A stretch of DNA of 24,267 nt, taken from assembly GCA_003151665.1 (NCBI GenBank), contig PLYD01000072.1, positions 50,496-74,762 on the forward strand. Direction: 5' to 3'. Numbering within the stretch: the stretch's first letter is position 1; each line of letters opens with the position of its first letter. The stretch is from Candidatus Dormiibacterota bacterium (GTDB taxonomy: Bacteria > Chloroflexota > Dormibacteria > Dormibacterales > Dormibacteraceae). This document shows positions 1-8,177 of this stretch, piece by piece. A program made the position numbers and the translations under genes. Under the pieces are notes generated by a model. The model was not told the DNA's origin, made no database searches, and worked only from the letters and a program-made list of their open reading frames with translations.

Positions 1-1326
1 GGAATCAACAGCCTCGACGAGCTGCTCGAGCACCTGCAGCGGCAGATGGCCCAGATGCAGTCCTTGCTCCAGAGCATGAGCCCCGAAGCACGCGAGGAGC
101 TGCACCAGATGATGGATGCGCTTCTACAGGACGATTCGCTCCGCCTCGAGCTCGCCAGGCTCTCGGGCTTCATGCAGGCGATGATGCCGCCGTCCGAGCT
201 GAGCCAGCGGTACCCCTTCTTCGGTGAAGATCCCCTTTCGATGGGGGAGGCGATGGGTCTCATGGAGCGTCTCCAGCAGATGGATCGCCTCGAATCGCAG
301 CTGGAGCGCGGCAGCTTCAGGCCAGACGACGTGGACCGTTCGCTGGCGCAGCAGCTGCTGGGGGACGAGGCCAGGCAGGCAATCGACCAGCTGCGCAAGT
401 TGACCGAGGTACTCGAGAAGGCGGGCTACGTGGAGAAGAAGGGTCGGCGCATGGAGCTCACCCCAAGAGGCATGCGGCGCATCGGCCAGTCGGCGCTGCG
501 CGACGTCTTCGACCAGCTCAAGAAGACGCGCATGGGACAGCACCAGCTGTGGCGCGGCGGCCTTGGCAACGACACGTCGGACGAGCTCAAGGAATACGAG
601 TACGGCGACCCGTTCCTGCTCGACCTTAAGGAGACGCTGTTCAACTCGCTGGTGCGGGAAGGTCCAAAGCTGCCCATGAAGATGGAAGCGAAGGACTTCG
701 TGGTGCATCGCACCGAGCACGTGACGCAGGCGTCGACCGTCCTGATGATCGACATGAGCCGCTCGATGTTTCTGCGAGGCTGCTTCCTTGCCGCCAAGAA
801 GGTGGCAATAGCGCTCGACTCTCTGATCCGCAGCCAGTACCCGCGTGACTCGCTTTACGTGGTGGGTTTCTCCAACTACGCCGTTGAGCTGAAGCCGCAG
901 ACGCTGCCGCAGCTTGCGCTCAACGACTACGTGTACGGCACCAACATGCAGCACGGGTTCCAGCTCGCCCGATCACTGCTTGCGAAGCACCGTGGCAACC
1001 GCCAGATCATCATGATCACGGACGGCGAGCCGACCGCCCACCTCGAGGACAACGGGCGAGCGTACTTCGCATATCCGCCGACGCTCAAAACCATCCAACA
1101 GACGCTGCGTGAGGTGCGGCGGTGCACCCGGGACCGAGTGGTGATCAACACCTTCATGCTGGAGCGCGGCCCCTACCTCACGGAGTTCATCAATCAGATG
1201 ACGCGCATCAACAAGGGCCGGGCGTTCTTCGTGTCTCCAGACCGGCTTGGCGAATACGTGCTGGTCGACTACGTCAGCGGAAAGCAGCGGCGCCGAGCCA
1301 GCAGCAAGCGGTCTCGCATCGCTTAG
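1..1326 (+). CDS. VWA-domain protein, 5'-truncated by the window edge
   Basis: The reading frame is open from base 1, so the true start lies upstream; the first in-frame ATG is at 46. Numbered from that ATG, the C-terminal half is a von Willebrand factor A domain with a complete MIDAS metal site: D236-x-S238-x-S240 after a hydrophobic strand, T299 in YGTN and D326 in MITDGEP. The N-terminal half is helical, charged and rich in Met and Gln, with no recognised domain. VWA proteins of this kind often act with a MoxR/Mg-chelatase-type AAA ATPase in metal-dependent assembly. No such partner is visible here, though it could lie upstream. The VWA assignment is firm; the cellular role is unknown. Confidence 0.85.
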   Translation, partial: GINSLDELLEHLQRQMAQMQSLLQSMSPEAREELHQMMDALLQDDSLRLELARLSGFMQAMMPPSELSQRYPFFGEDPLSMGEAMGLMERLQQMDRLESQLERGSFRPDDVDRSLAQQLLGDEARQAIDQLRKLTEVLEKAGYVEKKGRRMELTPRGMRRIGQSALRDVFDQLKKTRMGQHQLWRGGLGNDTSDELKEYEYGDPFLLDLKETLFNSLVREGPKLPMKMEAKDFVVHRTEHVTQASTVLMIDMSRSMFLRGCFLAAKKVAIALDSLIRSQYPRDSLYVVGFSNYAVELKPQTLPQLALNDYVYGTNMQHGFQLARSLLAKHRGNRQIIMITDGEPTAHLEDNGRAYFAYPPTLKTIQQTLREVRRCTRDRVVINTFMLERGPYLTEFINQMTRINKGRAFFVSPDRLGEYVLVDYVSGKQRRRASSKRSRIA

Positions 1327-1360
1327 ACCCGTCTCCGACGGGCCCTATGGCCACTTCCCT

Positions 1361-2911
1361 ATGATCGGTAGAGTGCCCGCCAGGGAGAGACCCGCGCCCG
1401 AACGCCGCAGCCTGAGCCCGGCTGCCCTCTACGAGCACGCGATCAGGCGGGCCGAAGCCGTGATTGTGTCCACCGGCGCGCTGACCGCCGAGACCGGGCA
1501 ACATACGGGCCGGTCCCCGAAGGACAAGTTCTTCGTCAAGGAGCCCACGAGCCAGGAGGCCATCTGGTGGGTGGCCAACCAGCCGATAGCGCCTGAGAAG
1601 TTCGACGGGCTGCTGCAGCGCGTCGACGAGTTCTGCGACAGCCATGAGGTGTTCACGCAGGACGTTTTCGCCTGCGCCGATCCGCGGTACCGGCTGCGAG
1701 TGCGCGTCGTGAGCGAGCTCGCGTGGCACAGCCTCTTCGCCCGCAACCTTTTCATCCGGCCGAACGCTGACGAGCTGCTCAACTTTGAACCTGACCTCAC
1801 GGTCGTGTCCGTGCCATCGGTGAAGGCCGACCCCAAGCGCGATGGGACGCGAAGCGAGACTTTCATCCTGGTCAACCTGGCGCGCCGCATCGTCATCATC
1901 GGCGGCACCGAGTACGCGGGAGAGATCAAGAAGTCGGTCTTCACCGCCCTCAACTACTTTCTGCCGGCACAGGGCGTGTTTCCGATGCACTGCTCCGCGA
2001 ACGTCAGCAGCGGCGGCTCCGACGTGGCGCTGTTCTTCGGCCTGAGCGGCACGGGCAAGACCACGCTCTCCGCCGATCCATCGCGCCGCCTGATCGGTGA
2101 CGACGAGCATGGCTGGAGTGACTCCGGCGTCTTCAACTTCGAAGGCGGCTGTTACGCGAAGACGATCAGGATCCACAAGGAGTCGGAGCCGGAGATCTAT
2201 GCGGCCACCGAGCATTTCGGCACGATCCTCGAAAACGTCGTCTACGACCCGCGTACGCGTATCCCGGATTACGACTCCGAGAAGCTCACCGAGAACACGC
2301 GAGCCGCTTACCCCGTCGACCTGATCCCGAACGCGGTGCTCTCGGGGACCGGCAAGCACCCAGGCAACGTGATCTTTCTGTCGGCGGACGCGTACGGCGT
2401 TCTGCCTCCGGTGGCGCGCCTCGACGAGAAGCAGATCCGCCACTACTTCCTCTCCGGTTACACGGCCAAGGTGGCAGGCACGGAGCGCGGGGTGACCGAG
2501 CCGGAGCCGATATTCAGCACCTGCTTCGCCGCGCCGTTCCTCGTCCTGCCGCCCGAGCGCTATGCCGACATGCTGATCGAGAAGGTCAACCGGCACCACG
2601 CCGAGGTCTGGATGCTGAACACCGGCTGGGTCGGCGGGCCCTATGGAGTTGGACAGCGCATGTCGATCGCACACACACGCGCGATCGTGCGCGCGGTGGT
2701 TCAGGGCAAGCTGCATGGCATGCCGACTCACGTCGATCCGGTGTTCGGCCTGTCGATTCCCGACCAGGTGCCAGACGTTCCCCAGGAGGTCCTGGACCCG
2801 CGCACGAGCTGGTCTGACCCCGTGGCCTACGACAAGCAGGCCAAGAGGCTGCGCGCGATGTTCGAGGAGAACATCCACACGATCGGCAAGAGCGCATCGA
2901 CAGCCGGCTGA
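1361..2911 (+). CDS. pckA: Phosphoenolpyruvate carboxykinase (ATP)
   Basis: Converts oxaloacetate plus ATP to phosphoenolpyruvate, CO2 and ADP, the entry step of gluconeogenesis, in the cytoplasm. The 516-aa product matches the usual family length of about 530. Visible motifs are SLSPAALYEHA near residue 17, the substrate-loop HTGRSPKDKF at 48-57, GGTEYAGEIKKSVF at 181-194, the P-loop GLSGTGKTT at 227-235 and the metal-binding IGDDEHGW at 245-252. These mark the ATP-dependent rather than the GTP-dependent family. The ATG at 1361 is chosen because an in-frame GTG-type start farther upstream (1247) would overlap the VWA gene by 80 bases and add residues unlike the family. The SLOG-family gene follows after 4 bases. 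Confidence 0.97.
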   Translation: MIGRVPARERPAPERRSLSPAALYEHAIRRAEAVIVSTGALTAETGQHTGRSPKDKFFVKEPTSQEAIWWVANQPIAPEKFDGLLQRVDEFCDSHEVFTQDVFACADPRYRLRVRVVSELAWHSLFARNLFIRPNADELLNFEPDLTVVSVPSVKADPKRDGTRSETFILVNLARRIVIIGGTEYAGEIKKSVFTALNYFLPAQGVFPMHCSANVSSGGSDVALFFGLSGTGKTTLSADPSRRLIGDDEHGWSDSGVFNFEGGCYAKTIRIHKESEPEIYAATEHFGTILENVVYDPRTRIPDYDSEKLTENTRAAYPVDLIPNAVLSGTGKHPGNVIFLSADAYGVLPPVARLDEKQIRHYFLSGYTAKVAGTERGVTEPEPIFSTCFAAPFLVLPPERYADMLIEKVNRHHAEVWMLNTGWVGGPYGVGQRMSIAHTRAIVRAVVQGKLHGMPTHVDPVFGLSIPDQVPDVPQEVLDPRTSWSDPVAYDKQAKRLRAMFEENIHTIGKSASTAG

Positions 2912-2915
2912 CGCC

Positions 2916-3275
2916 TTGAAGGTGGCAATCGTCGGGAGCCGGCACTTCTCCGACCCCGACCGTGTCAGCGACTACGTCGGTTCGTTGCCGCACGGCGCCT
3001 CGATCATCACGGGCAGCGCGAGCGGCGTCGATGCCGCGGCGACCAGGACGGCTCGCGCCAAGGGCATCCCGGTCCAGGTGATCCCAGCCTCGTTTGACGA
3101 GATGGCGGATCCCAAGAAGTCCGCGGCGCGAAACCAGCGCTTGATCGACGCGTGCGATGTGCTGGTCGCGTTCTGGGACGGTGCCTCGACCGGCACCCGG
3201 AACACGGTGGAGCGGGCGTTGGACTCGGGGAAAGAGGTGCATGTCTTCCTGGGTATCCCGCCCGCCGCTAAGTAA
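2916..3275 (+). CDS. Small SLOG-superfamily protein (DUF2493/YspA-like)
   Basis: A 119-aa Rossmann-like protein. It starts with a beta strand and nucleotide-loop motif (VAIVGSRHF), followed by ITGSASGVDAAA at 31-42, the RNQRLID helix at 72-78 and a DGASTGT loop at 88-94 that corresponds to the PGGxGT loop of LOG/DprA-like proteins. This matches the DUF2493/YspA branch of the SLOG superfamily, which is proposed to bind nucleotides or nucleotide-derived ligands; no specific reaction is established. The TTG at 2916 gives MKVAIVGSRHF, the expected N-terminus, only 4 bases after the pckA stop, so the two are probably co-transcribed. No clear Shine-Dalgarno sequence is seen. The fold is likely; the function is unknown. 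Confidence 0.8.
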   Translation: MKVAIVGSRHFSDPDRVSDYVGSLPHGASIITGSASGVDAAATRTARAKGIPVQVIPASFDEMADPKKSAARNQRLIDACDVLVAFWDGASTGTRNTVERALDSGKEVHVFLGIPPAAK

Positions 3276-3285
3276 CATTGGGGCG

Positions 3286-3981
3286 ATGGCAGTCGCGATC
3301 GCGGTGCGCGCGCGGCTCTTCGCCCGGTTGCGCGAGCAGGCCGGCACTGACACTGAGAATGTCGAGCTTCCAGCCGGGTCGACGGTGGCCGACGTCTACG
3401 AAGCGATCCAGAAGCTTCATCCAGGCCTGCAGGCCGACCAGAGCGCTGTTCGTGTCGCGCTCAATCAGGAGTTCACCGACTGGGACTCGAAGGTCGCTGA
3501 CGGCGATGAGGTCGCCTTCATCCCTCCCGTGAGCGGAGGTGGTCACGGCGCCGGTGTCCTCTTTGAGCTCACTGCGCGGCCGCTTGATGCGCGCCGGATG
3601 GAGGCTGCTGTCGCACATAAGGGCGCCGGCGCGATCTGCACGTTCACGGGCGTGGTCCGCGAGTCCTCGCGCGGCCGCTCGGTCACGCACCTCGAATACG
3701 AGGCCTACACCGAGATGGCCACCGCCCAGATGAAAAAGATTGCCGGTGAAATCGAGGAGAAATGGCCTGAAGCGCGCGTGGCGATGGCCCATCGCACAGG
3801 GCGACTGGAGATCGGCGAGCCATCAGTTGTCGTTTCGGTGTCGAGCCCACACCGCGCCGAGGCGATCGCGGCGTGCAAGTGGGGAATCGACCGGCTCAAG
3901 GAGACGGTGCCGATCTGGAAGAAGGAGCACGCCACCGATGGCACGTACTGGATCGAGGGGGACGAAGCGAAGTCACTCTAG
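3286..3981 (+). CDS. moaX: Fused molybdopterin synthase MoaD-MoaE
   Basis: A single 231-aa frame carries both subunits of molybdopterin synthase, which inserts the dithiolene sulfurs into precursor Z (cPMP) in Mo-cofactor synthesis. Residues 1-85 are MoaD (ubiquitin fold) ending in PPVSGG, with G84-G85. Residues from about 90 are MoaE, with its two catalytic lysines conserved as K205 and K212 in LKETVPIWKKE. In ordinary MoaD the Gly-Gly is the free C-terminus that carries the thiocarboxylate; here it is followed directly by GHGAG and MoaE. Mycobacterium tuberculosis MoaX has the same layout and must be cleaved after the diglycine to work, so processing is expected here (inference). The gene lies 10 bases after the SLOG gene and may serve the sulfite-oxidase-like enzyme at 22079. 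Confidence 0.95.
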   Translation: MAVAIAVRARLFARLREQAGTDTENVELPAGSTVADVYEAIQKLHPGLQADQSAVRVALNQEFTDWDSKVADGDEVAFIPPVSGGGHGAGVLFELTARPLDARRMEAAVAHKGAGAICTFTGVVRESSRGRSVTHLEYEAYTEMATAQMKKIAGEIEEKWPEARVAMAHRTGRLEIGEPSVVVSVSSPHRAEAIAACKWGIDRLKETVPIWKKEHATDGTYWIEGDEAKSL

Positions 3982-4190
3982 GGCTTGGTTTGGTGATCAG
4001 TGCCCTTCATGACCCGCAGGTCGTAGCGGAGGCCGAATGGGATTTGAAGCAACATCAGAGCGAGGCCGATGAGAAAGAGCGCCCCGGTCAGCCAGCCGCT
4101 GCGGAATAAGGGCCCCAACACAATCCCAGCCAACAGAACGCCGAGACCCGCCAGCGACAGCCAGCGTTTCCTGACTATCAGCGACACCAA
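3978..4190 (-). CDS. Small two-helix membrane protein
   Basis: A predicted 70-aa protein with two hydrophobic segments (about residues 12-29 and 33-54) and a basic N-terminus (RKRW), typical of a small inner-membrane protein. No family is recognised. It lies directly behind the O-methyltransferase gene in the same reading frame, separated by that gene's TAA and four sense codons. Candidate starts are TTG at 4190, GTG at 4187 and, less usual, CTG at 4199; the last sits 7 bases after an AGGAG. Its stop shares the palindrome CTAG with the stop of the convergent moaD-moaE gene. It is probably the last gene of the minus-strand operon, but its short length leaves doubt. Confidence 0.55.
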   Translation of the reverse strand: MVSLIVRKRWLSLAGLGVLLAGIVLGPLFRSGWLTGALFLIGLALMLLQIPFGLRYDLRVMKGTDHQTKP

Positions 4191-4202
4191 GAACCCCAGG
4201 GC

Positions 4203-4847
4203 TTAACTCCTGACCCGCGCCACAGAAAGGCCATCTCGAATCGGGATCACGACACTGTCCAGGCGTGGATGCTTGGCCACCAGCTCGTTGTAGAACGCCA
4301 CATTTCGCGCCTGCTGCGTCTTCGGCTTCACCACCTCGCCCTGGCGCAGCGCGTTGTCGGCCATCAGCAATGCGCCTCCCTCGAGGTGCTCGATGCACAG
4401 CTCGAGGACGCGCCGTGTCACGTCTTCCGAAGGGAATGAGTTGAGCAGGTCGATGAAGCAGGCATCGAACCGGCCGTCGAGCTTCTCCAGCCCTTGCACC
4501 GCATCCTGCTCCAGGACGATCGCCTGCTTGCCGAAGCCTGCCTCGGCAAAGTTGGCCCGCGCTCGCGCCGCGCGCTTGCCATCGACCTCGAAGCTTGTGA
4601 GGAGCCCGCCGTCCGTGCCGCGAAGCAGCCAGATACCGCTGTAGCCGGTGGCCGTTCCCAGCTCCAGGATTCGCTTCGCGCCGGCGATGCGCACCAGCAG
4701 GCTGAGAAACGCACCCTCATGCGTCTCGACGATCGGGATACCCTCGCGCGCGGCCTCCTCCTCCATACGCGCAAGCACCGCGTCTCGCTTGGGCACCAGC
4801 CGGTCGAGGTAAGCCTGAATCTCGTCGGTGACCTCAACAGTTCTCAT
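4203..4847 (-). CDS. SAM-dependent O-methyltransferase (COMT-like, family 3)
   Basis: A 214-aa class I methyltransferase that transfers methyl from S-adenosylmethionine, probably to a small-molecule hydroxyl or catechol. Motif I is ILELGTATGYSGI at 60-72. The acidic ribose-binding residue is E87 in SFEVD. The metal-ligand region is FID (D133) and ADN (D164, N165), as in cation-dependent O-methyltransferases. The usual FIDADK is changed to FIDLLN, so substrate or metal geometry may differ. The ATG overlaps the stop of the upstream aminotransferase gene by ATGA, implying translational coupling. The substrate is unknown; a joint pathway with the PLP enzyme is inference. Confidence 0.9.
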   Translation of the reverse strand: MRTVEVTDEIQAYLDRLVPKRDAVLARMEEEAAREGIPIVETHEGAFLSLLVRIAGAKRILELGTATGYSGIWLLRGTDGGLLTSFEVDGKRAARARANFAEAGFGKQAIVLEQDAVQGLEKLDGRFDACFIDLLNSFPSEDVTRRVLELCIEHLEGGALLMADNALRQGEVVKPKTQQARNVAFYNELVAKHPRLDSVVIPIRDGLSVARVRS

Positions 4848-5986
4848 CTCGTCACAGCCTCCGGTGCCAGTACCTCCAGGACTCGATCGATCTCATCTTC
4901 CGTGTTGTAAAAATGCGGCGACAGCCGGACGAAGTCGCGATGCGTTCTTGCGATTACCCTCGCGGCGTTCAGATCGCGCAGCACCTCCACGTGAGTCGCT
5001 CCCGGTTTGCGGAACGACACGATCCCAGACGATTCCGCGCGCGTGCGCGGCCACGGCTCGACGACTTCATAGCCACGAGCTGCAAGGCCATCCGCCAGGC
5101 GAGCCGAAAGGCCGAGGACGCGCTCCTCGATCACGTCGGTGCCGACCTCGAGGAGCAGGTCGAGCGCAGAGCCGAACGCGGCGGTGTCGAGCATCGAAAC
5201 GACCGACTCCTCAAACCGTCGGGCCGTCGGCGCGAAGTCAAGCTTGGGGTCGAAATACTGGTCGTGCGCAGCCATTGAGACAACGCCGACCACTCGTGGC
5301 CGCACCTTCTCGAGCAGCTCCGGCGTGAAGTAGCAAAAGCCGATGCCGGGCGGGCCGAGCAGCCACTTGCCGGCGCCGGCGGCGCAGAAATCGATGGGCA
5401 TGCGGCCGACATCGACTCGCAGCGCGCCCACGCTCTGCATCACGTCCACCGCAAACACGATGCCCCGACGGCGGCACTCGGCGCCGATGGCCTCGATGTC
5501 GACACGAAAGCCATTCCAGAACTCGACATGCGAAACGGCGACGACACGGGTGCGTTCGTCGACCATCGAGAAGATGGCGTCCGGCAACACCCTCCCGCCA
5601 ACCAACTTTGCCTGGCGTAACTCCACGCCATCGGCGGCCAATGCCATCCAGGGATAGAGGTTCGCCGGGTACTCCCACTCAGCGCCAACGACGTTGTCCC
5701 CCCGCTTCCAGTCCAGGCCTTGCGCCACCAGCGATAAGCCGTGGGCTGTACTGCGAGTGAGCGCGATGCCGTCGGGCGATCCATTGATGAGCTGGGCCGC
5801 GAGCCCGCGCACCCGATCCGCCTCGTCGAACGCGGCGCCGGCAGGGTACGGCCGGTTGAGGGCGCCGTCGACCACCTGCTCGATGGCCGCGCGGCTGCGC
5901 TCGGTCATGGGCGAAACACCTGCGTGGTTCATGTGGATGTAGTGAGCAGTCAGCGGGATGAGGCTGCGCGCTTCGAGTGGATCCAT
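4844..5986 (-). CDS. Class V aminotransferase family PLP enzyme
   Basis: A 380-aa fold-type I PLP enzyme of the aminotransferase class V/cysteine desulfurase superfamily. The Schiff-base lysine is K207 in AAGAGKWLLGP. The cofactor aspartate is D181 in VDVMQSVGA, with S152-H153 in the preceding strand. The N-terminal YIHMNHAGVSPM is typical of the isopenicillin-N epimerase/kynureninase-like branch. No obvious catalytic desulfurase cysteine loop is seen, so lyase, epimerase or aminotransferase activity is more likely than desulfuration. The ATG at 5986 is preferred because GGGAG lies about 9 bases upstream and the upstream gene stops 5 bases away. The gene overlaps the methyltransferase gene by 4 bases. 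The exact reaction cannot be called. Confidence 0.9.
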   Translation of the reverse strand: MDPLEARSLIPLTAHYIHMNHAGVSPMTERSRAAIEQVVDGALNRPYPAGAAFDEADRVRGLAAQLINGSPDGIALTRSTAHGLSLVAQGLDWKRGDNVVGAEWEYPANLYPWMALAADGVELRQAKLVGGRVLPDAIFSMVDERTRVVAVSHVEFWNGFRVDIEAIGAECRRRGIVFAVDVMQSVGALRVDVGRMPIDFCAAGAGKWLLGPPGIGFCYFTPELLEKVRPRVVGVVSMAAHDQYFDPKLDFAPTARRFEESVVSMLDTAAFGSALDLLLEVGTDVIEERVLGLSARLADGLAARGYEVVEPWPRTRAESSGIVSFRKPGATHVEVLRDLNAARVIARTHRDFVRLSPHFYNTEDEIDRVLEVLAPEAVTR

Positions 5987-5991
5987 TTGCT

Positions 5992-6462
5992 CTATCTCCC
6001 TAGGAACTGGACCATCAACGGTTCGAGTGTCGTGATGTAAGCGCAAAGGCGGTCGCCAGCGTCGTCGAGCACTGCTTCGTCTAGCTGCGGCGCGGCCAGC
6101 GTCTCATACATACGCGACCAGCCGCGGTCCCACGGCTCGAGCTCAGCGCGCGGCAGTCGTGCCTTCACCTCCACCATGCGGCTCCGAAAGAAATCGAACG
6201 CGCGCTGGTTGGCCTCGGCGGAGCCTTCGAAGTGGAGGCCCACCTCGAAGCGTCCGGCGCCAGTGTGGTGCCACGCCTCGTAATGAAACTCGGGGTGGCC
6301 GTAGTGCAGCTTGAAAAGCCGCCCGTGGCCGCGGCTGGTCTCGTAGCCTCGGAGCTCCTGTGGCAGCCGCGCCTTCAGGGCCTTGCGCAGTCCGCTGAAG
6401 AAGTCACTCGGGGCGAGCAAAGCCGCGCGTACCAACCAGCCGAATATATCTCGTAAGCTCAT
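5992..6462 (-). CDS. Conserved-looking protein of unknown function (156 aa)
   Basis: First gene of the minus-strand operon; the aminotransferase gene starts 5 bases after its stop. The ATG at 6462 gives [10 protein letters not shown]; a longer version from 6528 would run into clpP and is less likely. The protein is mixed alpha/beta and rich in aromatic and charged residues, with a block [16 protein letters not shown] around residues 50-65 and EVGLHFEG around 74-81. There is no signal peptide or membrane segment, and I recognise no family. The start lies 4 bases from the divergent clpP start, so each gene's promoter must lie within the coding region of the other. Confidence 0.75.
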   Translation of the reverse strand: MSLRDIFGWLVRAALLAPSDFFSGLRKALKARLPQELRGYETSRGHGRLFKLHYGHPEFHYEAWHHTGAGRFEVGLHFEGSAEANQRAFDFFRSRMVEVKARLPRAELEPWDRGWSRMYETLAAPQLDEAVLDDAGDRLCAYITTLEPLMVQFLGR

Positions 6463-6466
6463 TCGG

Positions 6467-7087
6467 ATGGCTTTTGTCCCGACCGTCACCGAGAACGAGG
6501 GCGGCAACCGCGAGCGCTCTTTTGACATCTACTCGCGCCTGCTCAAGGACCGCATCATCCTGATCGGGCGTCCGATCGACGACGTCGTGGCCAACCTCGT
6601 GGTGGCGCAGTTGATCTACCTCTCGGCCGACGACCCGGAGAAGGAGATCCAGCTCTACATCAACTCGCCGGGTGGGGCGGTAACCGCGGGCTTCGCCATC
6701 TACGACACGATGCAGTACGTCCGCTCGCCGATCTCGACGGTCTGCATCGGCCGCACGGCCAGCTTCGGGACCGTGCTCCTGATGGCCGGGGCGAAGGGCA
6801 GGCGATTCTCGCTTCCCAACGCGACGATCCACATGCACCAGCCGCTGATCGGTGGCAAAGGCCTCCAGGGCCAGGCCAGCGACCTCGATATCCACGCCAG
6901 GGAGATCCTGCGCATCAAGGATGTGCTCAACGCCCTCATCGTCAAGCACACCGGCCAGCCGCTCGAGCGAGTCGAGCGAGACACGGATCGCGACTATTTC
7001 TTGAGCCCGGAGGAAGCGATCAGCTACGGCTTGATCGACGACCTCATCCAGCAGACGCCGGCGCCGGTTCTCGCCGCCGCGCGATAA
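6467..7087 (+). CDS. clpP: ATP-dependent Clp protease proteolytic subunit
   Basis: A 206-aa serine peptidase of family S14, which forms the barrel chamber that degrades substrates unfolded by ClpX or ClpC. The catalytic triad is S99 (GRTASFGT), H124 (HMHQP) and D176 (DTDRDYF); the last is identified by alignment to the Bacillus subtilis S98-H123-D172 arrangement with a small insertion (GKGLQ) in the handle region. The N-terminal axial-loop segment FVPTVTEN and the head motif INSPGG at 66-70 are intact. The ATG at 6467 has no clear Shine-Dalgarno sequence, so a short leader is possible. The family's usual clpX or tig neighbours are absent, so this may be one of several paralogues. The 3' end overlaps the convergent GT87 gene by 44 bases. 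Confidence 0.96.
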   Translation: MAFVPTVTENEGGNRERSFDIYSRLLKDRIILIGRPIDDVVANLVVAQLIYLSADDPEKEIQLYINSPGGAVTAGFAIYDTMQYVRSPISTVCIGRTASFGTVLLMAGAKGRRFSLPNATIHMHQPLIGGKGLQGQASDLDIHAREILRIKDVLNALIVKHTGQPLERVERDTDRDYFLSPEEAISYGLIDDLIQQTPAPVLAAAR

Positions 7088-8177
7088 GCCCCGCGGCTCG
7101 CAGGCAAAGCCAACCCACGACCAGCACGCCGACGGCCGTGGGCCATGGAGCCGGGACGACCGCAGCGATCGCAGCGCCCACTGAAAGCAGCAGCCAGTCC
7201 TGCCACTGAGCCTTGCCCCACACGGCCAGCGCTACGGCCACCAGCACCAGGTCGGTGGGCAGGGCGTGCGGCGCCACCAAAACTCCACCGGCAATCAGGA
7301 CCGCGGCCGCTGCCCTAATGTCATCGCGGCGCCGGCGCGCCACCCACAGCACTGCCGCGAGCGCCACCAACGAGAGGATCGCGACGGCACCGCCCTGGTA
7401 AGTGCGCGGTAGCAGGGTGCCCAGGTGCGCGAGGTCGACCTCCCTGGCTCCCGGCTGAACGGTGCCGCCGATGGCGGGAAGCCACTGGAGCACCCAGCGC
7501 TGGTTCAGTGAGGCAGAGGCGGCCAGCAGAATCACGCCGGCGACCGCCCAGCCCGCAAGCACACGCCACTGCCGGGTCAGCAGCAATGCCGCGCCAAGCG
7601 GCAGGACGAGCTGCGGTTTGAGCAAGGTCAGGCCGAGGGCCAGGCCGGCGATGAAGGGTCGGGCCCACAGAGCCCAAGCGGCGCCAATTCCCAGCGCGAC
7701 AAAGCCGTCGAGCTGGGCGTTGAGGAGCAGCAACGCAGTGGGTACCGACGCGAATGCCGGAAGGATCGCAGTCGGCGGTCGCGGGCGCACTGCCAGATAC
7801 AGGCCGATCGTCAGGCAGGCAAGCCCGGCGAGGATCCACAACCTGCCCCCCAAGTTGGTGCCCAGCAGGTCGAAGGGCACGGCGAGGAAGGCCACCCACG
7901 CGGGCGCGAGGAAGGGAAGGATGCCGTTGATCCCCAGCGTGATCAGGGTGCGGCCGCCCGTGACCTCGAGCTGGATGCGGCGCTGCGTGTCCATGTCGTA
8001 CAGGTGACTCGGGTTTTCGACGATCAGCCTGCCGCCGGTAGCGAATGCAGGCCAATCCGAGTTGATCACGTCGTTGTTGCTCTCGATCAGCGGATAGATG
8101 ACGAAGCCGAGCGCGATGGCTGTGAGTGCGACGGTGCCCCGCCACCGCCATCTCTCCGCTCCGGTCCTCCCGCTCAC
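7044..8177 (-). CDS. Integral membrane glycosyltransferase, GT87/DUF2029 family
   Basis: A 377-aa multi-pass membrane protein with about ten hydrophobic segments. The first external loop carries an acidic cluster [18 protein letters not shown] (D36, D41) followed by NPSHLYD, and TLLKPQL lies mid-protein; both are typical of DUF2029/GT87, the family of the polyprenyl-phosphate-mannose-dependent mannosyltransferase PimE. It probably transfers a sugar to a lipid or envelope glycan on the outer face of the membrane. The GTG at 8177 is chosen because it overlaps the antiporter stop as GTGA; an upstream extension would be Arg/Pro-rich and out of character. The donor and acceptor are not predictable. 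Confidence 0.85.
   Translation of the reverse strand: MSGRTGAERWRWRGTVALTAIALGFVIYPLIESNNDVINSDWPAFATGGRLIVENPSHLYDMDTQRRIQLEVTGGRTLITLGINGILPFLAPAWVAFLAVPFDLLGTNLGGRLWILAGLACLTIGLYLAVRPRPPTAILPAFASVPTALLLLNAQLDGFVALGIGAAWALWARPFIAGLALGLTLLKPQLVLPLGAALLLTRQWRVLAGWAVAGVILLAASASLNQRWVLQWLPAIGGTVQPGAREVDLAHLGTLLPRTYQGGAVAILSLVALAAVLWVARRRRDDIRAAAAVLIAGGVLVAPHALPTDLVLVAVALAVWGKAQWQDWLLLSVGAAIAAVVPAPWPTAVGVLVVGWLCLRAAGLIARRREPAPASAG

Noticed and set aside
124..954. 276-codon minus-strand frame opposite the VWA gene
   Set aside because: His/Leu/Arg-rich shadow composition and no motif.
1274..2878. Long minus-strand open frame opposite pckA
   Set aside because: It is an antisense shadow of a GC-rich gene; the encoded sequence is Arg/His/Val-rich without any family motif, while pckA on the plus strand is unambiguous.
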